Source: Caulobacter sp. NIBR1757
Lineage (GTDB): Bacteria; Pseudomonadota; Alphaproteobacteria; Caulobacterales; Caulobacteraceae
Direction of reading: 5' to 3'
Assembly (NCBI RefSeq): GCF_027912495.1
Contig: NZ_CP115463.1
Coordinates: forward strand, 3,236,501 to 3,300,500
DNA: 64,000 nucleotides
The translations under genes were made by a program, and so were the position numbers. This document shows, piece after piece, positions 8,785 through 16,609 of this stretch. Under the pieces are notes generated by a model that was given only the letters and a program-made list of their open reading frames with translations, had not been told where the DNA came from and searched no databases. Each line of letters begins with the position of its first letter. Within the stretch, counting starts at the first letter, position 1.

Positions 8785-10356
8785 CTAGCCGCCGGCCTTC
8801 TCCGCCTCGTCGATGCGCTGCAGAAGCTGCTTTGCCGCGGCGGCGGTCCCGCCGCCATGCGGGCTGTTGACCAGCGGCGACAACAAGGCCCTGGCCTCGC
8901 GCCAGTGGCGCTTGGCCATCAGAACCTGAACCAGCTCGAAGCGCAGCCCCACCACCTGCGGCGCCTGCTTGTAAGCCCGGATCAGGTAGTCCAGGTCGGC
9001 GGCGGTGGGATACTGGCCGCTGAACCGCCGCGCCTGAGCATAGGCGTAGAGGATGCGATAGTCGTTGGGGGCCAGAATCGACGCCTTCTTCAGCCATTCC
9101 TCGGCCTCGGTCATCATCGCCTTGTCGGCGATCTTGCGGATCTTCGGCTGGGCTTCCGCCTCCTCCGCCTCCTTCTTGGCCTTTTCGTCCTTGGCTTTGT
9201 CGTCCTTGGCCTTGGGGTCGGGCTTGGCCTCCTCGGGCTCGCGCTCGAAGGCGTCGTCATAGAGGGCGACGCCCAGCACATACATGGCCTCGGCATCGTC
9301 GGGATGACCGGCGATCCAGTCCTTCAGCAGCTTGCGCGCCTTGAGGTCGTCGCCGAGTTCCGCCTCGACCTGGCCCAGGGTCAGCGTCGCCAGCTGATCA
9401 CCGGGATACTTGGCGGCCCGGCGCTGGATGGTCCCCAGAAAGCCGGGCGGCGCGTTCTTGTAGTACTGCGAGACGATCTGCACGCGGGGCAGCAGCAGGT
9501 CATCGGCGGAGGGCGGCAGGGTGGTGATGGTGATCTGCGGCGGGGCGAAACCGCCGCGGTTGAACTGGGTGATCTTCAGGCCGCTGCGGGCGTATCGGCG
9601 CAGCGTCTGTTCCAGCGCCTCCATCGACAGGCCGGTGACGTCGGTCATCGTCTTCACCGGATCAGCGCCTTTGGCGACCGCGCCGGCGTAGGCCTGGAAC
9701 TGCTTGTACCGCTCCGGATCGCTCATCAGATAGTGGGTCAGCAGCCAGGACTGGGCGTAGAAGGAGGCCCAGTCGGTGCTGCTCCGCTTGTTGCCCAGCA
9801 GGTTGGCCATCGGCATCCACTTGCCGGCCAGCAGACTCTCTCCGCGGTTGTCGTTGACCTGGCCGACCTCGATGAAGCGGTCGGTGATCTTGGTGACGCC
9901 GTAGTATTCGGCGTAGCCCTCGACCATCCACGACGGATAGGCCCCCGGGAAACTGCCCAGCATGAAGTGGTGGACGTATTCGTGCAGGATCGTGTCGTCG
10001 TCGCCGCGCCCTTCGCTGGTCGCCACGGCGAAGACATTGGAGGCGCCGGGCTGGTAATAGCCGGCGATGGCGTCGCCGGCCCCGTACCAGGTCTCCTGCA
10101 GGTCGTCGCGGGTCCTGACCAGGTAGATCGGCAGCTTGCGCAGCGGCACACCGGTTTCCGGCAGGCCGTGACGGGCCCGCAGGAAGGTATCGAACAGCTC
10201 CATCTTGCTGACGTAGTCGCGCAGCACGCTTTCGGAGCCGTTGCTGTAGACGATGAAACGCGGGCTCTCGGCCTTGATCCACCGCGCCTCGGCCGGGCTG
10301 GCGGCCAGGGCCAGCATGACGACAGCAGCAAGCGCCGTCAGAATACGCGAAAACAT
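8785..10356 (-). CDS. Secreted HExxH putative metallopeptidase with TPR-like C-terminus
   Basis: A 523-residue protein with an N-terminal signal peptide (to about SPAEA, residue 24). It has a zinc-peptidase motif HEYVH at 125-129 and a downstream EGYAE at 146-150 that would supply the third ligand, as in gluzincin (peptidase MA-like/DUF1570) proteins. Residues ~290-520 are helical repeats resembling TPRs, interrupted by a highly charged Lys/Glu/Ala stretch (about 365-405). An ATG at 10356 is preferred over a start 39 bases upstream because it begins the signal peptide directly. The substrate is unknown; location is expected to be the periplasm. Confidence 0.8.
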   Translation of the reverse strand: MFSRILTALAAVVMLALAASPAEARWIKAESPRFIVYSNGSESVLRDYVSKMELFDTFLRARHGLPETGVPLRKLPIYLVRTRDDLQETWYGAGDAIAGYYQPGASNVFAVATSEGRGDDDTILHEYVHHFMLGSFPGAYPSWMVEGYAEYYGVTKITDRFIEVGQVNDNRGESLLAGKWMPMANLLGNKRSSTDWASFYAQSWLLTHYLMSDPERYKQFQAYAGAVAKGADPVKTMTDVTGLSMEALEQTLRRYARSGLKITQFNRGGFAPPQITITTLPPSADDLLLPRVQIVSQYYKNAPPGFLGTIQRRAAKYPGDQLATLTLGQVEAELGDDLKARKLLKDWIAGHPDDAEAMYVLGVALYDDAFEREPEEAKPDPKAKDDKAKDEKAKKEAEEAEAQPKIRKIADKAMMTEAEEWLKKASILAPNDYRILYAYAQARRFSGQYPTAADLDYLIRAYKQAPQVVGLRFELVQVLMAKRHWREARALLSPLVNSPHGGGTAAAAKQLLQRIDEAEKAGG

Positions 10357-10450
10357 TGAAGCCCCCCCGAGACGCCCGCCCAGCGAGCTAAGCAAAGGAC
10401 GGGGTCTACGTCCAGTAGAAGCCCCAACCCTTCCCCATTCTTCGGGAATC

Positions 10451-10831
10451 CTAGGCCGCGAGCCGCCGCCAGACCTGCCGGTCAGCCTCGACCGTGGTCA
10501 GGTTACCCTGCTGCTGGCGCTCGTAGAGCAGGCCCATGACCTCGAAGCCGATCTGGGCGTAGCGCACCGCGACCAGCTTCTCGTCGCATCCCCGGGCGGG
10601 GGAGATGAACAGGGCCGCATTGATCTCCGGCTGCTTGAGCAGGATCAGGCTGGCCAGGCGGCGCGCCCGTTCCGGATGGAAGCGGTGCAGCAGCGGCTCC
10701 TCGGAGAACAGTTCGCGGCCCAGTTTCTCGACAAAGCCCAGGCTCAGCGAGCGGAACCGCGGGGCGGCGACCGGCGGAGCCATTTCCGTTGGGGCCAGGT
10801 TCAGGACCACATCGTTAAGCAGGAAAAGCAT
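10451..10831 (-). CDS. Conserved-looking hypothetical protein
   Basis: A 126-residue protein without signal or transmembrane segment. It begins MLFLLNDVVLNLAP, which looks like a beta strand rather than an export signal, and contains a helical core (SLGFVEKLGRELFSEEPLLH and ERARRLASLILLKQPEINAALFI). I do not recognise a named domain. The coding look is convincing: amphipathic helices, and a stop (TAG) ending in WRRLAA. It lies ~95 bases upstream of the secreted HExxH protein gene on the same strand. Confidence 0.65.
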   Translation of the reverse strand: MLFLLNDVVLNLAPTEMAPPVAAPRFRSLSLGFVEKLGRELFSEEPLLHRFHPERARRLASLILLKQPEINAALFISPARGCDEKLVAVRYAQIGFEVMGLLYERQQQGNLTTVEADRQVWRRLAA

Positions 10832-10898
10832 GGCGCACTCATTCTGGGGGCAGACATGAATGCACCGGTCTCACTTACAGGACCGTCAAGGAACGCGG

Positions 10899-11231
10899 TT
10901 AACGGGACTCCACCGCCTCGGTCAGGAAGTGGCGTCCCTGGCGGTCCTCGATCTCGACGACCCAGACGTCGGGGTCGATGCGGGCCGTGCGGGCGATGTA
11001 GGCGTCTAGGTCGCTCTCGACCGTGCTGGCCACCGGCTGCATCCAGAAGCGCTCCCCGTCGCCCCGGGTGGCCTCGCTGTAGAGGCGGGCGCCGCCCTCG
11101 CCACGGTTGACCGCCTTGACCAGCACCGAGCCGGCCCGGGCGTCGCCCTTGCGGGCGACTGCGGCGAACGCGCCGCCCAGCTCGGCGCGGCGGATCAGGG
11201 CGGCGACCCAGATGTCGGTGGACAGCAGCAA
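10899..11231 (-). CDS. DUF1491 family protein
   Basis: About 110 residues matching the DUF1491 pattern common in alphaproteobacteria: TDIWVAALIRRAELGGAFAAV, then GSVLVKAVNRGEGGARLY and the C-terminal WVVEIEDRQGRHFL. It is a small soluble protein of unknown function. I choose a TTG start at 11231, which places the conserved TDIWVAALIRR near the N-terminus as usual for the family. A longer frame from 11306 (also TTG) would add a Gly/Arg-rich extension without family character. It is divergent from the frameshifted gene that starts at 11324. Confidence 0.75.
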   Translation of the reverse strand: MLLSTDIWVAALIRRAELGGAFAAVARKGDARAGSVLVKAVNRGEGGARLYSEATRGDGERFWMQPVASTVESDLDAYIARTARIDPDVWVVEIEDRQGRHFLTEAVESR

Positions 11232-11323
11232 GGATGATCTTTCAACGCTTCGGCGGGCCGCTAACCGGATGGTAGGGCGCCCGCCGCTATGGTCACCGCA
11301 CAACAATAGAGAAATGCGGACCG

Positions 11324-11461
11324 ATGACGAGCCTGCGTGAGCAGATCAAGAGTCGGGCCGCCTGGTGGTCGGTGGGTTTGATCTGTGTTGCCCTGGTGGT
11401 GACCAGCCGTCCCGCGCATGCCGCCGGGGGGCCCTGGACCTGCTGTATGAGCGAACCGTGA
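11324..11461 (+). CDS. Signal-peptide fragment of a frameshifted secreted protein
   Basis: A 45-codon frame starting MTSLREQIKSRAAWW, followed by a hydrophobic core (SVGLICVALVVTS) and an AHA-A cleavage site: a textbook signal peptide. After the run of six G at 11426-11431 the frame ends within 15 codons. Adding one base in the G run would join it to the frame that encodes the mature protein at 11461-12252. It is therefore best read as the 5' part of that gene, separated by a one-base deletion or a sequencing error. Confidence 0.6.
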   Translation: MTSLREQIKSRAAWWSVGLICVALVVTSRPAHAAGGPWTCCMSEP

Positions 11462-12252
11462 TGAGCGCGGCCGACCAGCGCTGCGCCCTGTTCACGCCGC
11501 AGATCAAGGCGGCGCTCGACGCCTCGCGGCTGCAGGCGCGCGGCGCGGCGCTGCGGGCCGGCGCGCCGAAGGAGACCCTGGCCGAGACTGAAGGCCGCGC
11601 CTGGCGCAAGGCCAAGGCCGTCGATTGCCGCTCGCCCGACATCGCCACCGCCGCCGGCCGGGTGCGCGGCGCCTTCGCCGGCTACGCCAAACTGGCCCGC
11701 ATGAACTATCCGGGCGAGGTCGCCGGCTGGAGCGCTGACCGCTCGGTCTCCAAGTCTGGCGAGCGCTGGAAACTGTCGCAGACCAGCGCCTTCGGCTGGG
11801 ACCGCCTGCAGTTCGGACTGGCGGGCCAGTATGGCGCGCCGCGCCTGACCGCCGTCGCCATCTTCGCCGACAACGCCACCCCCTACGCGGCCCGGCTGGT
11901 GATCCGCGACGTCACCCGCACCAGCGGCCCCTATCTGGACAGCCGTTCGCGCGGCAAGGGCGGCAAGCTGACCCTGGTCGCCCGCACCTCGCCCCGCTCG
12001 GCCTCCCGGGTGTTCACCGCCGAGGCCCGCGGGCCCGCCGGCCCCATGCTGCTGCCGGCCGAGGCCAAATCCGGCTGGGCCTTCCGCTTCTCCCCGACCG
12101 CCCAGGCGGCGCTGGCGGGCCTGGACCCTCGCGAGGCCGTGGTGGTGGAGTTCGTCTTCATCGGCCCGAACGGCGACAAGGTGCGCCAGGCGCATGTCGA
12201 GGTCGGTGACTTCGCGGCGGGAAGAGCGTTCCTGGCGGCGGGGGCGCGCTAA
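11461..12252 (+). CDS. Mature part of a secreted hypothetical protein (frameshifted gene)
   Basis: A 263-residue frame starting at an ATG that overlaps the stop of the signal-peptide fragment (TGATG). In the same frame, residues encoded upstream of the ATG (ALDLLYERTV) join smoothly to MSAADQRCALFTPQI, arguing that the true gene starts at 11324 and that one G is missing at 11426-11431. The mature protein has cysteines near the N-terminus, a helical first third and a beta-rich second half (RLTAVAIFADN, AVVVEFVFIGPNG). No enzymatic motif is recognised. If the TGATG junction is genuine, the second frame would be translated without an export signal. The stop overlaps that of the convergent kinase gene. 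Confidence 0.7.
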   Translation: MSAADQRCALFTPQIKAALDASRLQARGAALRAGAPKETLAETEGRAWRKAKAVDCRSPDIATAAGRVRGAFAGYAKLARMNYPGEVAGWSADRSVSKSGERWKLSQTSAFGWDRLQFGLAGQYGAPRLTAVAIFADNATPYAARLVIRDVTRTSGPYLDSRSRGKGGKLTLVARTSPRSASRVFTAEARGPAGPMLLPAEAKSGWAFRFSPTAQAALAGLDPREAVVVEFVFIGPNGDKVRQAHVEVGDFAAGRAFLAAGAR

Positions 12253-13781
12253 CGCACCGGGCTGAACGCCACCACATTGTCCCCCGCCGGCTCGGCGGGC
12301 TGGACCGGGGGCAGCAGGACCGGCAGGCGGATGGTCACCGTCGTGCCCTGCCCTAGCGTGCTCTCGATGCCCATCTCGCCGCCGTGCAGTTCGGCGAAGG
12401 AGCGGACCAGCGACAACCCAAGCCCGGTGCCCATGGCCCGGCGGTCGCTGTCGCCGGCCTGTTCGTAGGGGCGGCCCAGCCGTTCCAGGTCCTCGGCCCC
12501 GATGCCGACGCCGGTGTCGGCCACGACCAGCTCGAAGACGCCCTCGAATCCATGGGCCGTCACCGTGATCGCCCCGCCCTTGGGCGTGAACTTCAAGGCG
12601 TTCGACACCAGGTTCAGGACGATCTGCTTCAGCGCCCGGCGATCGGCGTCGATCTCCAGCGGCTGGGTCGGCAGCAGGCCGCGCAGCTGAACCCCGGCCC
12701 CGTCGGCCTGCAGACGCATCAGGCGGAGGGCCGCCGACACCGCCTCGCGGGCGTCGAACGGTTCGCGCGACAGCTCGAAGCGGTCGGCCTCGATCTTCGA
12801 CATGTCGAGCACGTCGTTGATCAGGTCCAGCAGATGGCTTCCGGCCTCATGCACCAGGCCGCTGTACTCGCCGTACTTGTCGGGCATCGGCCCGAACAGG
12901 CGCTGCCGCATGATGTCGGAGAAGCCCATGATGGCGTTGAGCGGCGTGCGCAGCTCATGGCTCATGTTGGCCAGGAACCGCGACTTGCCGCTAGCCAGGG
13001 TCTCGGCGTCGGTCTTCGCCTGTTCGAGGGCCGCCTCGCGGGCGCGGTCGGTGGTGGCGTCGCGGAGGACGGCCAGGATCATGTCGTCCTCGGCCCGGCG
13101 GAAGGAGACGGCGATCCATCGGTCCTGGGCAGACAGCGGGGCGAAGGCGACCTCGGCCCTGCCCTCGGTGGCGGCCGCCTTCAGGGCGGCGGCCACCGGC
13201 TCGCGCTGGGCGGCCAGCGCCGGCAGACCAAGCCGAACCAGGGCGTCGCTGTCGATGCCCTCCGGCGCGCGGCCGTAGAGGGCGCGGACCTTGCCGTGCG
13301 GATAGAGGGCGACCAGCAGGTGCGGCTGGCCCGACAACAGGCTGGTCAGCCGCTGTGTCTCGTTGTCCTGGCGGTCCTTGGCCTCGCGGGCCCGGCGACG
13401 GGCCAGCAGCAGGCCGGCGCCCAGGGCGAGGACGATCACCGCCATGCCGAGCAGGCCCAGCGCCATGGCCACCGGCGGGCTGGGCGCCGGCAACGAGACG
13501 CCAAGCAGCTGGCCGAGCGCGGCGACGGCGGCGGCGGCGATCGAGAGCAGTGCTCCGGCGGTGGTCAGCCGGTCCCGGCCTCGCTCGGGGCCCATGACCA
13601 GGGCGATGGCCAGCGGACTGAGACAGAGGACGCCCAGCGGCCCGCCGATTCCGCCCGACAGCAGGGCGCCCAGCACCCCGGCGGCGGCCGAGAGAGCGAG
13701 CAGCAGCAAGGGATCGGGGCGCGCGGGCTTGCGCGCCTCGGTCCGGGCGTCGGCACTGTGATCGGTCGGATCGTCGGTCAA
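12249..13781 (-). CDS. Membrane sensor histidine kinase with DivJ/PleC-like core
   Basis: A 510-residue kinase. Residues ~20-130 hold about four membrane segments, followed by a coiled coil (ARRRAREAKDRQDNE) and a PAS-like region (~140-240). The HisKA dimerisation domain has the phospho-accepting His in FLANMSHELRTPLNAIMGFSD and the stretch HLLDLINDVLDMSKIEA, close to Caulobacter DivJ/PleC in character. The catalytic domain has N-box NLVSNALKFTP, G1 DTGVGIG and G2 GTGLGLSL. It may phosphorylate a DivK-like response regulator, but this is inference. It is divergent from a second kinase gene at 13985. Confidence 0.88.
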   Translation of the reverse strand: MTDDPTDHSADARTEARKPARPDPLLLLALSAAAGVLGALLSGGIGGPLGVLCLSPLAIALVMGPERGRDRLTTAGALLSIAAAAVAALGQLLGVSLPAPSPPVAMALGLLGMAVIVLALGAGLLLARRRAREAKDRQDNETQRLTSLLSGQPHLLVALYPHGKVRALYGRAPEGIDSDALVRLGLPALAAQREPVAAALKAAATEGRAEVAFAPLSAQDRWIAVSFRRAEDDMILAVLRDATTDRAREAALEQAKTDAETLASGKSRFLANMSHELRTPLNAIMGFSDIMRQRLFGPMPDKYGEYSGLVHEAGSHLLDLINDVLDMSKIEADRFELSREPFDAREAVSAALRLMRLQADGAGVQLRGLLPTQPLEIDADRRALKQIVLNLVSNALKFTPKGGAITVTAHGFEGVFELVVADTGVGIGAEDLERLGRPYEQAGDSDRRAMGTGLGLSLVRSFAELHGGEMGIESTLGQGTTVTIRLPVLLPPVQPAEPAGDNVVAFSPVR

Positions 13782-13873
13782 CGGCCTGAGCTTGGCGTCC
13801 CTGCCCCACTGTGGGTCGTTAAGACATTACCCGCGCCGGGGCCCGAGCAGAAGCGCGCACAATCGGCGGGCGA

Positions 13874-13909
13874 CGGATCAATGGGGGAGCCTTTGTGGAT
13901 AGGCCCGCC
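13874..13909 (+). promoter_or_regulatory. DnaA-box-like motif, copy 2 of 2
   Basis: GGATCAATGGGGGA is followed by TTGTGGATAGGC in the 203-base gap between two divergent histidine kinase genes. It matches the motif at 4078-4110. An outer inverted repeat, GGCGGGC (from ~13865) with GCCCGCC (13903-13909), brackets this copy. It is a plausible shared control site; the binding factor is unknown. Confidence 0.35.
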
Positions 13910-13984
13910 AAGGAAACGGATTCGTAAGCGGCGGCTGGCACAACCGCATGGAAGCCGCTCGGAAGCGCGGCGCGAAAGGCCAGA

Positions 13985-14764
13985 ATGACCCGCGCGGCGT
14001 TCCAGACTGTCGTCCCCTTCGAGCCGCCGGGTCCTCTCCAGGACCAGGCCGCCGCCGAACGCCGGGCGATTTTCGACGAGCAGAAGAAATCCTTCCTGCG
14101 CATGGTCAGCCATGAACTGCGCACGCCGCTCAACGCGGTGATCGGTTTCTCCGAGATTCTGGCCTGCGAACTCTACGGCCCGCTCGGCTCGCCGCAGTAC
14201 CGGGAATACGCCGAACACATCCTGGCCAGCGGCCACAAGCTGCTGACCATCGTCAACCAGGTGCTGGAAATCGCCCGGCTGGAGGGCCATGCCGCCGACA
14301 TGGGCCTGGGGCCCGAGGCGCTGGACCATGCGCTGGAAGACACCCTCGAGCAGCTCAGCGTCGATCTGCGCGAGACCGGCGTCAGCATCGACATCGGCGA
14401 CGATACCGCCCTGCCCAGCGTCATGGCCGACGGCCGCGGCCTGCGGACCATGCTGTTCAACCTGCTGCAGAACGCGGTGACCTGGTCGCCGGCCGGCGGC
14501 GTGGTCACCGTCTCGGCCAGCCCTCGCGCCGGCATGATCGACATCGTCATCCGCGACAGCGGCCCCGGCGTCGATCCGGCCGACATCCCGCGCCTGCTGA
14601 AACCCTTCGAGCAGGGCCAGTGTCCCCTGACCCGCAAGGCCAACGGCGCGGGCCTGGGCCTGCCGATCGTCGAGGCGCTGAGCGGCGCCATGGGCGGCGG
14701 ACTGGAGATCATCAGCGCCAGCGGCGAGGGCCTGACCGCACGGCTGAGCTTGCCCGCCGCCTGA
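13985..14764 (+). CDS. Soluble histidine kinase
   Basis: A 259-residue kinase with no membrane segment or sensor domain, only a short N-terminal helix (QDQAAAERRAIFDEQKKSFLR). The phospho-His is in MVSHELRTPLNAVIGFSE and the DHp continues with KLLTIVNQVLEIARLEG. ATP-binding motifs are NLLQNAVTWSP, DSGPGVD and GAGLGLPIVEAL. It starts at ATG 13985 after a GAAAGG ribosome-binding site, 203 bases from the divergent DivJ-like kinase. The arrangement suggests a paired signalling module. Without its own sensor, it probably depends on partner proteins for input. Confidence 0.85.
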   Translation: MTRAAFQTVVPFEPPGPLQDQAAAERRAIFDEQKKSFLRMVSHELRTPLNAVIGFSEILACELYGPLGSPQYREYAEHILASGHKLLTIVNQVLEIARLEGHAADMGLGPEALDHALEDTLEQLSVDLRETGVSIDIGDDTALPSVMADGRGLRTMLFNLLQNAVTWSPAGGVVTVSASPRAGMIDIVIRDSGPGVDPADIPRLLKPFEQGQCPLTRKANGAGLGLPIVEALSGAMGGGLEIISASGEGLTARLSLPAA

Positions 14765-14784
14765 TCGGGGGCTAAGGCCCCGGC

Positions 14785-15249
14785 ATGACTTCTCCAATTG
14801 TCGATGAATTCGAAGCTCTGGCCGGAGAGTTCGAGAGCTTGGGCGATGGCTTCACCGAAAAGGAGGCCTGGGAGCACCGATATGGGCATGTCATCGACAT
14901 GGGCAAGGCGTTGCCTCCTTTGCCCGAGGCGTTTCTGGCGGCCGAGCATCGTGTTCCAGGTTGCGCCACGCCCGCTTGGTTCGCCACCAGCCACGATAGC
15001 GATGGCTCGCTCGTTCTTAGGGGCGATGCGGAAGGGATGATAACCCGCGGCATCATGTCAATTATGTTGCGGCTATTCGACGGACAGAGCGCATCTGATG
15101 TCTTAGCCTTCGACGCGAAAGCTGCATTCAAAAGACTGGATCTAGAAAATCACCTGGTGCCGTCACGAGCAAACGGTCTCGGGACCATCCTGGATTGGAT
15201 CTATCGTGAAGCAAGAGTAGCGGTCGCAAGCTCGCCTGTGCAGAACTAG
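14785..15249 (+). CDS. sufE: SufE-like cysteine desulfuration protein, atypical codon use
   Basis: A 154-residue SufE-family protein, which accepts persulfide sulfur from a SufS/IscS-type cysteine desulfurase for Fe-S cluster assembly. The active-site loop is RVPGCATPAWF, matching the family RVPGC-x-S-x-VW pattern with Thr for Ser. The C-terminal LGTILDWIYREA helix also fits. Codon use differs from its neighbours, especially after codon ~80 (TTA, CTA, AGA, ATA, TCA and GCA appear, which are almost absent around it), and local GC is lower, consistent with recent acquisition. It is 20 bases downstream of the kinase gene and is not in a suf operon. Confidence 0.8.
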   Translation: MTSPIVDEFEALAGEFESLGDGFTEKEAWEHRYGHVIDMGKALPPLPEAFLAAEHRVPGCATPAWFATSHDSDGSLVLRGDAEGMITRGIMSIMLRLFDGQSASDVLAFDAKAAFKRLDLENHLVPSRANGLGTILDWIYREARVAVASSPVQN

Positions 15250-15266
15250 CTTGAACTTCGACTGAC

Positions 15267-15773
15267 CTAGGCGGCCCGGATGCCGCTGGAATAGACCGCG
15301 CGCTCACTCTTCAGGCCGATGACCGCGTCGTAGCCGAGGATCATGTCCACCTCGCAGCCGTCGCTGGCCAGCGGCAGGCGCAGCCACAGGGTCGAGACGT
15401 GGGAGGCGCCGCGCCAGGCCATGCTGTGCGAGCCGACGCGCGGCCTGCGGTCGGCGACCACGGCGTCCAGCTCGGTGCGCCAGTAGTCGGCGGCGGCGCT
15501 GTTGTAGAGGTCGGTCAGCTTCATGCCGGTGATCTCGCGGCCATAGACCGAGTAGAGGCCGGTGCCGGCCAGGCGCTGGCGGTAGTCGATCGTGCCGTCA
15601 TCCCGGCGGATGACGTCGATCAGGCTGACGGTCGGCAGCAGGCGCTTGAAAGCTTCCGGACAGATGTCGGCGCGGGCCGGCAGGCGGCCCGATCGGCGCT
15701 GAGAGGCCCAGTAACGCAGGAGCTCTTCGTGAGCGCGGGCTGCAAGAGCCGAGGCGCCCAGTTGCGCGACCAT
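15267..15773 (-). CDS. PAS_5 domain protein
   Basis: A 168-residue single-domain protein of the PAS_5 family (PF07310 type), common in Caulobacterales and Rhodospirillales. Recognisable segments are LLRYWASQRRSGRLPARADI, then FKRLLPTVSLIDVIRRDDG and a beta-rich remainder with YRQRLAGTGLYSVYGREITG. No output domain is attached, so it may be an adaptor or small-ligand sensor. The start (ATG 15773) lies 25 bases downstream of a perfect 7+7 inverted repeat (15798-15813), a likely operator. Confidence 0.82.
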   Translation of the reverse strand: MVAQLGASALAARAHEELLRYWASQRRSGRLPARADICPEAFKRLLPTVSLIDVIRRDDGTIDYRQRLAGTGLYSVYGREITGMKLTDLYNSAAADYWRTELDAVVADRRPRVGSHSMAWRGASHVSTLWLRLPLASDGCEVDMILGYDAVIGLKSERAVYSSGIRAA

Positions 15774-15797
15774 CTACAGAATCCTTAACAACCCTTT

Positions 15798-15813
15798 GAA
15801 TCACCTGTGATTC
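15798..15813. promoter_or_regulatory. Inverted repeat upstream of the PAS_5 gene
   Basis: GAATCAC-CT-GTGATTC, a perfect seven-base inverted repeat with a two-base spacer, in the AT-richer region just upstream of the ATG at 15773. Position and symmetry suggest an operator for a dimeric regulator; which one cannot be told. An overlapping TTAA-N7-TTGA (15785-15799) resembles a degenerate CtrA site. Confidence 0.4.
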
Positions 15814-15933
15814 ACTATCGCTTAACCGACGAATCGGGAGCAAGGGTTTTTTCGCCGCACCGGGGAAGATTCTGTTTTTGAGTCAATCAAAAAGAGAACT
15901 GTGGTTTCCGTAGGCAACCTGAGAGTCAACGAA

Positions 15934-15962
15934 AACGCCCGCCGGACTCTCCGGCGGGCGTT
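15934..15962 (-). terminator. Intrinsic terminator downstream of mucR
   Basis: A perfect 12-bp stem, AACGCCCGCCGG (15934-15945) with its complement (15951-15962), five-base loop. On the minus strand it is followed by TTTCGTT. It lies ~30 bases past the mucR stop. Confidence 0.8.
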
Positions 15963-15993
15963 CCCGAGTCGATGGTGAATCGACGGTCAGTTC

Positions 15994-16410
15994 CTAGCGG
16001 CGCTTCTTGGCCTGACGGCCGCCCTGGCCGAGGCCCATCTGCTTGGCCAGGTCCGAGCGGGCCTTGGCGTAGTTCGGCGCGACCATGGGGTAGTCCTTGG
16101 CCAGGCCCCACTTGGCCCGGTATTCTTCCGGGCTCATGTCGTACTTGGTGCGCAGGTGGCGCTTCAGCGACTTGAACTTGCGGCCGTCTTCCAGGCAGAT
16201 CAGGAAGTCGGGGGTGATCGAACGCTTCACCGGAACCGCCGGCTCCTTGGGGGCGACTTCGACGGTCTCGACGCCGGTGGCAACGCCGCTGAGGGCCTTG
16301 TGCACCGACTGGATCAGAGCCGGAATGTCGTTGGCCGACACGGAGTTGTTGCCGACGTAAGCGGACACGATGTCGGTCGTCATCTCGATGATGGCGGATT
16401 TATCTTCCAT
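15994..16410 (-). CDS. mucR: MucR/Ros-family transcriptional regulator
   Basis: A 138-residue DNA-binding protein of the alphaproteobacterial MucR/Ros family (zinc-finger-type global repressors; in Caulobacter MucR1/2 act with SciP in cell-cycle transcription). The N-terminal oligomerisation region (IIEMTTDIVSAYVGNN) is followed by the finger region ICLEDGRKFKSLKRHLRTKYDMSPEEYRAKWGL, with the Cys and His ligands in place. A basic tail ends the protein. The start at 16410 (MEDKSA) matches the family; an ATG five codons upstream (16425) is also possible. It is single-gene, followed by a strong terminator. Confidence 0.93.
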   Translation of the reverse strand: MEDKSAIIEMTTDIVSAYVGNNSVSANDIPALIQSVHKALSGVATGVETVEVAPKEPAVPVKRSITPDFLICLEDGRKFKSLKRHLRTKYDMSPEEYRAKWGLAKDYPMVAPNYAKARSDLAKQMGLGQGGRQAKKRR

Positions 16411-16609
16411 GGCCGGGGGTTCCATTTGGAAAGTGTTGAGCTGTTTCTTGCCCGGACGTCTCGCCCGGCTGCTGGCTGCATAAGCCGTGTCGCCAATGAA
16501 GACAACCCCAACGACGATATTTGAAACAACAGTAGAGTGTTGCTCACCGAAAGGCTGCGGATGAGCGGATAGTCGTCAGTGAACAGCCAAAACCTGCGGA
16601 TTCCAGCGT

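Noticed and set aside
12384..13988. Long plus-strand frame opposite the DivJ-like kinase
   Set aside because: GC-driven shadow frame; composition is Gln/Gly/Arg/His-rich without motifs, while the opposite strand has all kinase motifs.
15135..15150. Fourth TCTAGA site
   Set aside because: It lies inside the sufE-like gene without flanking palindrome or TATAAT partner.
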